Source: Gymnorhina tibicen
Taxonomy: Eukaryota; Chordata; Aves; Passeriformes; Artamidae
Direction of reading: 5' to 3'
Length of the DNA stretch: 64,000 nt
Assembly (NCBI GenBank): GCA_013399875.1
Contig: VXAZ01000561.1
Span: 253,367-317,366, forward strand
Below, in pieces: positions 1 through 12,726 of this stretch. Under the pieces are notes generated by a model, which saw only the letters and a list, made by a program, of their open reading frames with translations, was not told the DNA's origin and did not search any database. A program made the position numbers and the translations under genes. Position 1 is the stretch's first letter, and every line of letters starts with the position of its first letter.

Positions 1-545
1 GCACCCCAGATGCAGACTGGGCCCCGACAGGTTGCCTGTGGGGCAGCCGGGGGCGCACGTTGAGGGCTGCAGCAGGGAACTTCTGCATATTTGGCGGGTT
101 TGTGTACAGATGTTTGGTAGAAGTGTTTACACCATTGCGTGCCTGTGCTTACAATGTATATGGTACATATGGGCATAAATCAGCGCCTTGACAAAGCGAG
201 GCAAAGACATCCCAGCTGGCTGAGGAAACCCGAAGAGCACATTGCACTGCTACTGTACGACGACGGCTTTGATTCAGCACGAGCGTGCTACCGGGGTAGA
301 GGATTTTTCCCAGGCCTGGGCTGCGTGCACATGGCCGGGCTGGTTTGCGTCAGCCGCTGACGCACGTCCGGGCCCCGCGACGTGGGTCTCGCGTGTGCTG
401 CCCATCCTGGCAGCTCTGCGGCGGCCGGAGGAATGAGGGTGAGTCGTACCGGCCGCCAGGCTCCACGGCGGGGCACGGCGCCCGGTGGCGGCCGAGCCCC
501 TTGCGCAAAGCGTGGGCGCCCGCCAGCCGCCGAAGAGCACTGAAA
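1..545. promoter_or_regulatory. CpG-rich segment (edge of a possible CpG island)
   Basis: I count about 31 CpG dinucleotides between 325 and 533, roughly one per 7 nt, with a further dozen between 1 and 324; the rest of the window is CpG-poor. In vertebrates such density usually marks a promoter-associated CpG island. It may be the downstream edge of the COL13A1 promoter island, or an alternative promoter or enhancer. No first exon with a membrane span can be read in it. Confidence 0.4.
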
Positions 546-3500
546 ATACCCGGGATGGGCCAAAGGAGATGCTGCAGGCGCCAAGTGGCTCACTCCAAAG
601 CTGTTTGCGAGGGGACTTTGCTTCGGTGCCAATGTTAGATGCTGCCACGTGCTTCAGGGCAATGGGGAAGTAAAAAGTGGGTTGCTGGCCCGGCCAGTTG
701 CAGGATGGCTCTGTTTGGTGTCCCTGTGGGGGGCAGAGAGGGGTTTTACAATGGGATGCAGAGGCCCATGAGGAGCTGTCCTCTCCAAGGTTTCTGCTTT
801 CGGTGTGGTGATACCCGATTCCCTCTTTGGCTTTTCCGGGCATCTGCCCACACCTTTGCCCTGTGGAGACCAACGACCAGGCTGATCTGCCGGTGCTCGA
901 GGGTGTCCCGGGACGCAGATCAACAGGAAGAGGGGAGGGGCGGTTTTCCTTCCCCCGGATCGCCTTTCAGCCCCCCGTGCCAGGCTGGGGCCGTAGGTAC
1001 GCCGATGGTACAGGGGCAGAGGAAGCCTTTAAAAGGGAGAGGTTGCATCATGCGGGGTTGGGCGGGCCTCGGGAGGCAGAAATCTCATCTGTTAAACACA
1101 TACCGCCCCCCCTCCGCCAGGGAACATTCAATCCTCTCTTTGATGGACGTCCAAGAAAATACTTCTTCCACATCCTAAACTTGTTAGCACCAGTTAATCA
1201 TCTTAACCTTCTTCCCCTCCGAACACACACTCCAATGAGTTTCCCATCGCTGGCAGCTGTTAAAGATGCAGCGACGCTTTTTGTGCCAGCCTTTGCAGGC
1301 GAGCGTATGTCCATTAATTATTAAACCTCTGGGCTGTCCCCCAGGTGGGAGAGCAGCAACCCACATCTTGTGCTGAAGCCCCTTCAAAGTGACTGTCCAA
1401 TGAGTCACTCTGAGGGTGGATGCACTTGATGCAGCTCTCCCCTTCTAGGAGCTGTACCAGGTCTGTGTCCCTCTGTGCACTGCCTCTTTGACGTCATGAA
1501 TGCATTGTGAAACAGAAGCCCTGGAAAATATTTGTTTGCATTAGAGTGATGCTCAAACATCCCAGATTAACACTGCAGAATGCCAGCAGCATGACAGTCA
1601 GAGGGGCTGGAGAGATGTGCTCACTTGTGGGGTCTGTGCCATGCCCCTGGTGAGAGGAGTGGGCTGTGACATGACACCTGGTAACTGGGTATCTGCCCTT
1701 CATTGCATCTGGGTATTTCTCCCCTTTCCAATCTGGAAACCCCCTCGTTGCCCATTGTGTGTCTTTGGTTTTCCCCTCAAAATAAGGTTGTGTTTCAGAT
1801 AGAAGAAAAGTGACTCCCTGATGCATCCATCCCCTCTGCAGTGCCCAAAGCTCTGGTGGGGCAGTGATGTGCCCTTTGATGCTATCCACCTGTTGCACAT
1901 AAGGGATTGGGTGGCAGCCTGCTTGCATGGGGTCCCTGGACCAGTTCACTCCCTTGCTCCCCAAACCAGAGCTGGGATGATTCCTGTTCTGCTTGCCCAT
2001 CCTGTTCTAGCCTGGCTGATGAGACTCTGTCTGTTTCTTCCTCATGCGATGTCTTGGGTGAGCAGCATTGCAGACGGGCTGTGAGAGCAGGCGGTAATTA
2101 AATCAGCGTATTCCCCGGGGGTTGGGGCAGCTGATTAACAGCACATGGGGGGCTGAGACACACATGGGCAGTATCAATCCATCGCTTGCCTCACTCCTCT
2201 CCCTTAGGATGTCTGTCTTTTTTTCTTTTTGCTTTTCTTTTTTTCCTTTCTTTCAAAGAGAAAATGAAGATTATATCAGCTGAACTGGAATCTGAACTGA
2301 CAGAACTTTGTGCGAGGGACTTGTTTATTATGATTCGGTGTTGCTCCGGGCAGTGTGTGCGCCTCGCTGGGGACCACCCAGCTATCCCGTCCATGCCAGG
2401 CTACCCTTACTGGGCAGCTCAACCAGCAGCAGGTAGAGGACCTTTTGGAAGCGGTCTTCCAGAGGCTGAACCTGGTACTGGAATGTGGCACTGGGTGGAT
2501 GCAGCCAGATCCTGGTGGCTGCTCTTTTCTGGTCCTTCTCTTCTGTCATCTGCTGCTGCTATCCAAGGGAGGAGATGTTGCTGGAGGCAACAGCAGCTGC
2601 TGGGAGTTGTGTGTTGGCCTCGTCCCTAACGGAGCTGAAGAACACAATGGGCTAGGATTTTTTAAATCCTTTTTTGTTTAGTTTTAAAGTATTAGCTCCT
2701 TATTAGAGTGATTTTGGCAGGAAAGAGGGAGTAGTTATGTCTCCCAAAACAGCAGTCCTTGCCTACAGATTAACTTCCCCTTAGACCCTACTATATGCAA
2801 GTGCCACACACGTGAAAAAGGGGTTGAAACCCCAAAAGCACCCACAGAGCTTATGGGTCTATTGCACTGCCCTGGCCACACCGAGAGAGCCAGGTGTCAG
2901 CTCTCTGCTCAACAGGGACTGGTATATCTGGGTCTGACCCCTCTGACACCCAGGGACAAGCTGTGGTATTGTGGGGCTCCTTGCCATCCCCTGTGCAATG
3001 TGATTTAATGTGGGCGTAAAAACAGAAGGAGAGGAGAAGGGGGCAAGACACGTGTTTTTTTCTGAAAGGTGTAGCCTCGTGTTTTTTAGTTTACCCCCAG
3101 TTCATGTGTGTGGTGATCTCTTGCTTATGGATGACCTCAGTGCTTACAGAAGATGCTTGTTTTCTGGGGAAGCAGGTGGAGATGGGGGTTATCAGGTGTG
3201 GTTGTGAATATTTCTGTCTCTGAATTCCAAAGCCATCCTGGATAGATCTCCGTGCTCTGCTATTGCAGTAGACTGTATCTTAATAGGCAGGGTCCTGGAG
3301 TTTCTTGGGACAGTCACGGGAAGTGGCTCTCAGGCCCTTTAGGAAGGGAAGCTACAAATGTGACTCTTGGCTTGAGGACTGGTGTGGGGCATGTGCTATC
3401 CCCAGCCCCACATGGTTTGGCATGCATTCAGCCATTCCCCCCTCCTCCACATGGATTTTTCTACGTGCCTTTCCCATGCAGCAGACTGTTGCAGACCTTG

Positions 3501-6179
3501 ATTCTCATTCCTCCTCTTTGCTCTCTTCTTTTCTAGAACAGTGAGGGTTTCCTGTTTTGATAGAACTTGCCTCTTTAGCAGTGGCTGAGGAGCCTCAACT
3601 TTTTTTACCAGGTGTACCACATGCCCCATGTACTTTGGAGAAACTTCTCTCTAAATATAATGCCCTTTTCCCCTCTTGCCCTCAGGGCCTTTCCTTTTGT
3701 CTGGGAGGAAGAGCTTCAGAGTAACTGATGTCTAAACTTGCTTGGTCTTCCTCCAAGTTATTTTTTCTCTGCTCTGGGGAGAAGGGAAAGTATTTCTTTT
3801 CCGTTTTCATTGTGCTCTCTTTTCTTTCTGAGATTATAGTGGGATCTCTCAGTATCTTAAAAAATAACCACCTGTATGCCTAAATAAGAAAAATCTTGCC
3901 CTCTCAAACAAGATGGAGGTCCTGACAGAATTTAGCAAACTTATGGAGTCAAATTTGCCATGTTGAGAAGATGAGAGAATGCGGGTGCCTTCCAGACCAT
4001 GCTCAGTGGGAGGCAGCAGTTGGTTGGGGTTACTTCTTTGCCTTTCCAGTTCGATGGCTGTCTCCATAGTGTGTGCTGTGCATCTGGTGTTGGCACTGGA
4101 GGCAGCGGGGAGGGGATCTGCATGTTGAATTCGTTCTAGGTAAGCGAAGCCGTGAGTCCTTTATCCCTGTAAGCCAACGCAGGTTGTCTCCATATGTGCG
4201 TGTTGCCCCGGCCTGGCTCCGACCAGGCACAGGGGTAGCCAAGCTAAACCAACCTCTCCAGCTTGAGATGTGCTAAAAAGCATCAGCTAGAGTTGGCTGA
4301 ATGAATACTTTCCTCTTCTGCTCCATAAAACACACTGAGCAAACCCACTTAAGCTCATAAACCCCGTTGCATTTTTCCTTTTGAAAGGACTAGCATCAGC
4401 CCAACTCTCCTCCACATGCTCTGTTTGGAAACAAGGCGACACATCAGGAAGAGCCTGAAGGAAGAATTTATGATGTCTCTAATTAGTCAGTTTGTTCCAT
4501 CCTTGAAGGAGAGGATAACAAGCGACAGGGATGCGTTGCCGGCCTCTGGAGGAAGAGCACTGTGGCTAGGCTTATGTCCAACTGCTGATAGGGTAATTAG
4601 TGGTAACTGGGAGCTATCAATCATCTGGGGTGGAAAAATGTCTGGGCTAAAGGAAAGACCCTCCCGAACATTTTCATAACTCAAAAGGGTGTGAGACAGG
4701 GTCTGGAAGACAGTACTGGCAGTCCGTGAGGTATTTGAGGAAGGAGTCTATTAAAAGATAAATTGAACACAATGGTCTTTTGTTCGTCCCTGGGTAGGTG
4801 ACAGAATTTGCTGTTATAAAAGTTGCAAAGTATTTTGGAAGGAGGAAGGAAGAAGAAAAGAGTTAGCAGATGGAAAAGAGAGAAGAATAACAAGAATTAG
4901 GGGGGAGAAAAAAGTAGCAGTGCACTAGTTATTAAAATCAGCTGCTAATTGCAAAAATTAGATAAGATTAAAATGAATTATGCAATTTACCAAGTGAATA
5001 AAGCGTGCCCTTTGCATTTGAAGTGCATGATCAGAGAATTTATTCAAATAATTTTTGGCTATGGTAAGGTCCAACTTTTTACTTTTCCCAGACAACCACA
5101 TTATGAGAGAGATTGTAATTTTCATCAGGAAGTAAAAATGCCATGGATTTTGATTTTTGCTTTACCCAGCCATGATTTACTTTGGCCATTTTTCCCCTCT
5201 GGTTCCTTCCTAATTCTGCAGCTCTCTGAGGAATAGGACTTGTGCAGGGCCTGGCCAAATACTGAAGAAGTGGCCAGCTCCTCGCTGCAGAAATGAGAGA
5301 CTCCTCTTGAACAACCAGCTGCAATTTTCAAACCAGTTTGGATCTCTCCAGAGCTTTCAGATGCCACCTTCTTATTCCTGGCACGGAAAAGGATGTGTTA
5401 GGGGGTGCAGGGTGGGAGTTCCAGAGAGATTACGAAACGTCTGCCAAAGGGTAGGGTTTGTTGGAGTGGTAGCTTATTGAATTGGCATTCATGTCTTCAG
5501 ACTAAGAGTTGTGAGGTGCATCTGGAAATGTCCAGGTGTTTAGGTGGATTTCAAAAACAGAAGGAGCTGGAGAATTGGTGGGGTAATGCCCCTGGAGAGT
5601 AGGAACTGGGGGAGAAGTTGAGAAAACTCAGCAACCTGACCAGGAAACTGTTGAAGGCATGAGTTGAAGTTGTCCCAGTGCAAAGGAGCTACAGGAAGAG
5701 ATCAGCTAAAGAAAATCACAAAGTCCTCAGCAAGCTGAAATTTAAGATAGGAGGAAAGTAAAGCTGGAAGGATTTAAAATGAAGGGGTATACAAGATGAA
5801 AATCTGAGAGCCTAGGGTGAGGTGGGACTGTCAAGGACACCAAGAAAAGGCTGAATTTTTTCCTCGTGAGTGAGGAGGAGACCTTCCTTCTCACTGGAAC
5901 ACGAGTGCCAGTCACACCAGACGGCGAGGTCATCAGCTTCTTAAAGAAATCTCTGAGCCTTTGAGGGCTCATGAAGAACAAGTGACATGTCAGGACATAA
6001 GGGCAAGGCAGAGGTGGTGAGGGAGGAACTCATTTTCCCTCTCTAAGACCCTGCGGATAAGATAAATAGACACCATGTCTTCTGCCTTCACCAAGTTGTC
6101 TGCCATTGACTCATGCAGTGAGCTGGAGAGGAGGTTGGTGTTTGGGAATTACATTTCAAGAGGCAAAAAGGCCACTGAG

Positions 6180-6560
6180 GGGGAGCAACGAGAACAACCA
6201 GAGGTCCGGAAAACATGGCCTGTGTGCAGAGACTGGAAGAATTAGGTTTTGTTTAGTCTAAAGACAAGAGAAGACTGAGGAACAGGACAGCAGACATCAA
6301 ATACATGAGGTAACCGCAAAAAGGAGAGAAATAAAAAAAATCTCTACTTTGAATTTGCTGTGCATCAGAGGTCATTGACTGACTTAAACAACAACACTGG
6401 AAATTTTGGGTAGTCGCTAAGAAAGATAATAAATATGGCCTTATGAATCAGGGCTTGGGTATTGCCTAGACTGGATCACTAGGGAAGCATGTGGTGTCAC
6501 TATCCCTGAGGACAGCAACAGGTTAGAGAAATATTTGCCCAAATGGGCTAGGTACAGACT
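6180..6560 (+). mobile_element. Old, diverged CR1-type LINE fragment
   Basis: The order of degenerate motifs matches the 3' part of an old CR1 element: 'gagaacaaccagaggtc', 'ctggaagaattaggttttg', 'gagaagactgaggaacagg', a region resembling 'aaggagagaaataaa', then 'attgcctaga' and 'aacaggttagagaaat'. It is heavily mutated and has no open frame. The boundaries are approximate, and it may extend upstream towards 5800. Confidence 0.55.
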
Positions 6561-9500
6561 TTTTATTCCTTTGGTTGCTTTGAAGATGTTCCCTCCTCAG
6601 TTTCGTGTCACTCTCATTTCACAGGAATCCTTTAATCTCTGTTTGGTTTGCTCAGGGGAGGCAGAAGGGGAAGAGAAAGGGGGGATAGTCAAGAGCAGCG
6701 GTTTTGGGCTGGTGGTTTGCTGAAGCCTGGGGGCACACTGGCTCTTTGGCAGAAGGTGGTGGAGTGGAATGAGCCTGCCACCATAAGGTTTCAATTTACC
6801 ATCCAGGGGTCCACACCACTACTGGAAAACTTTGGGGGTCCTTCAAGCATGAAAACCCACTGGGTGAGCTGACCCTGGGAGTCCTTCCCAGCCCGGATTT
6901 CTCTGCTTTCTGTGGTGCTAAGTGCTTCAGCATGGCAGGGACAAATGTGATTGTTTGCTGCATGGGAAGAGCTTGCTGACCCATGGATGCCTGCCCAAAA
7001 TGAGCATTGTGCTGCCCAGTATTGGCCATCCCACCATCTCTCCCCTGACAGTGCCAGAGGTGCTCTGTTTGTCCTGGGTGCAGCCAGCACTGTGTGGGCC
7101 ATCTGCCCTTGACCCTTTCCTGCCCTTGGTTTTTGCAAGGGGCTCTCCCAAATGTTTGTCAGAATATTACTGCTTGTCTATTCTTGAGCCCTTGTCTTTG
7201 AGCAGTTTTATTTGCCTAATGGGCTGGCTGTGATTGTGCCAAAGGCCCCACTTACCCTTATCAGATTCTTCTGTCTCTGGAGGCTGACTGGTTGTCCTGT
7301 TGTCCTTACAGAATTTTTTTGAAACAAGCAGAGATGTTTGGAGATGTGCTTGGGATCTGTGATTAAACTCCACTATCAGAAGACCCCCTATTTTATTTTT
7401 GAGACTAATGCTTAATCATGTTAATTTTCCTGTGAGGCTTCACCTTGGTGTCTACTTCGATCATAACATCCTTTGGACTTTTTTCAGTGCTGTGCTTGTG
7501 GCTTTCTGCTTGGCTTGGGCTGGTGGTGGTGCACTGGGGTGCTCAGAGTGCCTGAGCAGTGACTTTTATCCTCAACAGCTGCTGATATTAACTGCTGAGT
7601 CTCAGTGATGTCATGGGTTTGATTTTGGGGGCGAGCTTGAATGACTGGCATAACCTGGTGCCTCAGCTTAGCGTTTGTCAGATTTTTTGGCAGTGAAATC
7701 CTGATGGTCCTTTCACTGTCCGACATTTCTGCAATCCTTTGAAGAACCTCTTGCCACTCTGCAAGGGTGTAGCCAGGAGGGGAATGTTTTAGGGATGGAG
7801 GGGCCTGACCTTTTGCAAGGGCCTTCTGCTCTGTGGAGTGAGTTATCCACTCAGATTTTCTGCCACTGCTGGCAAAACCTGAAGCAAAATTTCTGGAGAT
7901 TGTGCTTTGGGTAGTCAGTGTTTAAAATCTTTCTCATTACTTTCAAGATTTTTTTGTCTTTAATTCCACCTGTAGCTAATAATACTGAATTATGGCAAGG
8001 CACATGGTATTTTTGCCTTTTCATTTGAAGTTCTCTGAGTTAATGTACCCTCCGCCTCCCTTTGTATCATTTGTCCCCTGATGGAGGTAGGGAAGATGGC
8101 TCTAGGAGAATATGAGTAGTCTGGATCTGTTGTGTGAGAACTGCGGCATGGCCAGTGTTTAAAACAGGCCAAACCCATCGTTTGTTCTCCGTGCACCCAG
8201 CTGGGGTCTGCCTGCTCCGAAATGGGGTCGGTCTGCACTCAGTGCCCATGGAGCCATGAATTAGGGGTTCCATGCCACCCTGGGTAAGGTCATGCTCAGG
8301 CTGCTGACATTTTAATCAGCATTTCATAACTAATTGCCTGGCCACAGCTATCTTGTTATCAATTAACATAGCCCTGAATGGCAGGAAGTAATTGTATCTC
8401 TCTAACTCCCTAAGGCTGGCTTCTGTGTCTGTGAAATGGCTGGATTTCCTCACAGGGATGGATTACATGTTTATATCTTCCCTGCTGCCGGAGTGTGTAG
8501 TGAGGATGACCCAAGTAAGCAACAATAATGTCTTCGTGTTCCCTTTCTGTCCTCCTTGTCTTGTGTATGCTACACAAGAGGGAAAAAAACCCCCTTGTAT
8601 GTGAGCTTTTGGAGCAGGCTGGAAGATACCCACCTTGCAGACACTGTACTGTACTGCCTGAATCCAAGAAATTAGAGGGAAAAAAATAAGCAACAGCATT
8701 TGGGAACCTTTTGAGAATGGACACTTTTCCAGACTTCAGGAAATGCCCGTAAGTGGATGGGATCATTTCAATGATCCTCTCGGTCCAGAGAGCACTGCTG
8801 TCTCAAGCTGGAGAATGTCTCTGTGTCATCAGCAGAAGGCCTCTCAGCAAACCTGCTCCTCTACATCCAGCTTTTAACATCCGATAGTCTGGAACATGGG
8901 ACTTTCCAGATTAGGATAAATTTGACCCACTTGCAAAACTAAGCCTCTCCTTTTCTGAGGCCAAAGAGACTACAGTGTGGAGGGTGGCATTTTATCTCTC
9001 TGAGTGGGTGAGAGAAATGGAATCATTGCAGTTCTGTTGTAGTCAGTCACTGGTTGGACGGGCCATGAGGAAGGTCAAGTGAACAGAGGGCTCTGTGGCA
9101 TGGCCTTGCTCTTCACCACAGATGTGCTCTTTCTGTATGTGCAATAAAGTGGATCTACCCTTAGGTGGCTGCTCGTTTGCTCACTTGGCTACAGAAAGGT
9201 TGAGCTTCTTTAAGGAAATTTTCTGTCTGCATAAAAACCAGAGCAGCTGAGAAGGGACAGTGCAGATGGTGCTAATTTCCAGAGGCCATATGTTTGGAGG
9301 GACCTTGGGTACCCCTACAAGAATTCTTTGTTTTCTCAATGTTCAGTTTCAAAGGTACTCTGGAGGTCTCCTCTTTGCAGGAGACCACTGCTTCCTCCCA
9401 CTCGTCCACTCCTGACACGTTTTCTCCGTCCCCTCCTCCGTCCCCCGCTGCTCCACAAGCCTCGCAGCTGGATAAACAGCGCTTGCAGTCACTTACAGCC

Positions 9501-10497
9501 CTCCAGTGCCTTCCAGCGAGGCACCGGCACGGAGAGATGCTTCCTGAGCAGCCCACTGTGGGCGGACGGTCATGCTGCAGCCTGCGTGCCAGCACCGGCA
9601 TCGCTCCGGTCCCAGCAAGATCATGTTCAAAACACACAGGATTTGGAGGTGCTAATTACAAGTGTGGGTTCTCTCTGTGACTGAGGAATTTGGTGATCTG
9701 GAAGCTCTGGGTTTGTCTGCTGGCTGGGCTTAGCTATGGAATGGGCTTGGAAGCGTTCACGGTAGCTTTTATTGCTGCTCTGTTGACTCGTCCTTTCTTT
9801 GTTGACTGTTTACATGGAAAGAGGATCTAGCTCATCTCCTATGCAGCACCACCTCTGTCTCACCCCAGAAGAGCCTGCTGTAAGGAGAGGAGGAACCCGC
9901 AATAGGTTGGATTTGTACTGGTGGTTGTCAAGATTGTTGGCTCCTGGTTGTTTGTGGAGCTCTTTGGAGTTCACCACCAAGACCTGGCCCATGTTGGGGC
10001 AAGCAGGTCTTTTTCCACATGGTTGCCCCAAACTGGCTGGGACTGCAAGAGACAGGTGACATGGGGACTACATGCAGTGGTGGTGATTCTGTTGCAGTTC
10101 AAGTCACTTTTGTAAAGGGTCCCATGCAGCCTGGTCAACTTGTGGGTTTGTTCTCTTGGCTTACAGGGTTGTCAGCATCCCTGCCTGGGCCAGAGCAGCT
10201 CTGCCAGAGCTTTGGCCAGGGCTGAGCTCACTGTACTGCCGATGGTTGGAGTAGTTGAGAGTAGAGGTGCAAGTTTCTCCATCCTCCTTCACCCACTCTT
10301 TCCTCTACTGTGCATTAATTTACTATTTGTATTAAGGAATGAGCCACTTCAGAACCTCTGCTCCACCTTGTCATTTATCACTGTGACAGCATATGACCAA
10401 AGCATTTTGCTGAAGCTTTATTTTGCTTTGTAAAATCCTCTTTGCAACAGCTTATCCAGCAGCACCTCCTCCCTCCCTGCTGTCTTTAGGACGTCTT

Positions 10498-10530
10498 TCC
10501 TCCTCCTCCTCCTCCTCCTTCTCCTCCTCC
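10498..10530. repeat. (TCC)n microsatellite
   Basis: Eleven near-perfect TCC units with one TTC interruption. It is non-coding and lies in the stretch upstream of the first recognised exon. Confidence 0.9.
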
Positions 10531-11201
10531 AGCCCGTGCAAGATGATGTTGCTTTTGGAAATGACTCTGTCTGAGGGCTTCGCTTTCTCCTGGGTCACAC
10601 GGATCCTGGCATTTGAAGCCCAGTCCCTGGATGATCTCTACCTATTGACTTACTGCTGCCAAGACTGTGTCCCTGCAGCTCACTGATGAGTGTTTACACA
10701 AGACTGTGCAGTCCCCTTCACATAACCATTAATTTTATAGGGGGCACATAACAGATGGGCCTCCACTATTCCTCCCACCTTTGATCTATGTGGGGTGCAT
10801 GGCCCAGAGCTGCCGGCATTGCTGATTTACTCCGCTCTATGGACGGCGCTTCTGGAGCAAACAAGAGCTTATGTTTGCTCTCAGTGGTATGGCAATACCA
10901 TTACAGGCTGTGCTGCTGGCTGGTTGTGTTTGGGCTGGAAGGGCAGGGATGGCTCAGGGTTTGCATGTCCTTATGTTTTTCTTTCTCAGCAGTTCAGTTC
11001 GTGCAATCCATGAGTGCCCCAAGTCCATGCAGACAGGTAGGAGGGTTATTAAGGGCCTGTAGTGCTGCTAATGGAAATAAAGTCCGTGTATTGGCAAGCT
11101 ATAAGCATTGACCTTGTGACAGGGCACTCAGTCTGAAACAAAATCTCTCCAAAACAGTACTCTCACAGAACCTTATTGTCATCCAAACCAGACTCAGAAA
11201 A

Positions 11202-11229
11202 CTCTCTCTCTTTTTTTTTTTTTTCTTTT
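11202..11229. repeat. CT repeat followed by a T run
   Basis: A short (CT)n stretch runs into 14 consecutive T residues and further pyrimidines. No exon follows it, so it is taken as a simple repeat rather than an acceptor tract. Confidence 0.8.
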
Positions 11230-12718
11230 CTCCCAGTCTGGCATAAATTAGGATTCCTGCCTCTGAGTCTGACCTTGCCCTCCTAAATGAACTCTCTGAT
11301 CAGAAGCCCTTTTATTGTTTAGACTTGGTGTACCAGTGACCTCAGCATCAACACCGGTGGTGGGTGATTGCCAGGCCAACCAAATCTGGGTCGCCCCTGA
11401 GCTCCTGTCCTAAATTTGATTGGAGCTGTTTTGAGTTGTTGAGCCTTCCAGCTGTGAGTGTTGACTTTAGCTCTGTCAGCTATCATGGAGGTGGTTACTA
11501 TTTTTTGTATTTTAACCAAAAGTTACTCTCTAGAGGTAACCTCTTCTGATCAACCACAATGAAAGCTATGTCTAACAGTGGCATTTGACAGGGATACTTT
11601 AGGTCACCAAACCTGGTATGAGACAGTCATGCTAAGTGAGAGATTTCCAATGTGGAAAACGTTTGTTCATCCAAAGTCTCTAGTTTCTTTTGTGGACTTT
11701 CAGCCAGGGGCATTTTCAGGATGACGACGTATTCCACAGGTGCTCACCGTGACATCCGCCTCCCATGCAAAGAGGAGGTTGCTGCCTGTTACCTGTCAGC
11801 TTGCCTGTTATACTGCTTAGCCTTACTTCTTGGCACTCTGTGTGAAGGGAAAAAAAAAAGAAAACAGAGTCTCTATAAAGTATGGAAAATGTAGAAACCC
11901 CTGACAGTTGTATGGTGTGTCTTGCTTCTCCCACAGAGAGGAAACCACAAAATAGTGAGTCCAGGGGTTTCTTTCCACACACACAATATCTGTCAGGATT
12001 TTGAGGAATTTTCTGGGAACTGATGAAAGAAATGTGCTGTTTAAGCCCTGATATATATTGTAAAACCGTTCTGTATGAGAGAGATGCAGTGCTCCACTCT
12101 GGCAGGTTCCAAAAAAGATTTCCAAAATAAAAGAAACCCAAAGGATTTGAGGGCAGATGGGCTTCTATGGGATCAGAGGCAGAAGAAAAGGGGAAAATTT
12201 GCTTGTATTAAAGAGAAAAGGTGCCTATGTCTTCAATAGCTCTAGTTTCCTTGTTAACCATTTCACACCTTTGCAAGATCACCGATGCTAGTGCAAAATG
12301 AGTAGGAATTTTAGCAGCAAAGGGGCTCTTGCCTCCTCAAATCCAACTTTCTCAGCCCCCAGAGATGGGCAGGATGTGAGGGGGAGTCATATAAATAACA
12401 AATCCCTCACTCTCATGTGTGCCAGAGGACCAGAACTCAGTGTGACAGTGCCAAAGAGGCTGACTTGCATGGCCTTCCCAGCACAGGACTCTGACAGGGC
12501 TGTCAGAGGCTGCCCTGCACTCATGGTGGTTACTGGCAGTGCTAATTGTGGGGATATCTTAATTAACAAGCAGGGAACTGGTCAAAGTGCATCAACAAAT
12601 GGGAGCAGCCTGAGGATTAAGCCCAAAAGATGCTGCAATGTTTTTTTTTCTAGCTCTTCTTGTTAGGATTTATTGCATAAAAACATTAATTATTGTTTAT
12701 TTTTCTTCTCTCTTTCAG

Positions 12719-12726
12719 GTCCACCT
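12719..12726 (+). CDS. COL13A1: COL13A1 window exon 1: 8-nt microexon (start of COL1)
   Basis: Only eight bases, GTCCACCT, between a strong acceptor (tttttcttctctctttcag) and a consensus donor (gtaagt). Joined to a preceding exon ending in G it reads Gly-Pro-Pro and leaves the frame in phase 0 for the next exon. Human COL13A1 has CNCPPGPPG here, and I recall an 8-bp exon in that gene. This is the only exon in the window that does not start in phase 0. The following 2646-nt intron holds nothing I recognise. Confidence 0.85.

Larger units (their letters stand above)
1..12718. other. Upstream stretch, probably an early COL13A1 intron
   Basis: I find no convincing exon in these 12.7 kb. The expected upstream sequence (membrane span, a tetrabasic furin site, then a CNCPPG junction in phase 1) does not appear in any frame. 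The region holds a CpG-rich start, an old CR1 copy, a TCC repeat at 10498-10530 and a pyrimidine run at 11202-11229. Open frames here are short, overlap on both strands and show no recognisable domain. The CpG-rich start suggests, as inference only, that the promoter and exon 1 lie a short distance upstream of the window. Confidence 0.6.

Noticed and set aside
139..638. Overlapping open frames on both strands in the CpG-rich start, considered as COL13A1 exon 1
   Set aside because: None contains a membrane span or the conserved juxtamembrane sequence. High GC content lowers stop frequency in all frames.
9272..9684. Overlapping open frames of about 120 codons on both strands
   Set aside because: Serine/proline-rich composition from a GC-rich patch, no domain, no splice logic with COL13A1; treated as shadows.
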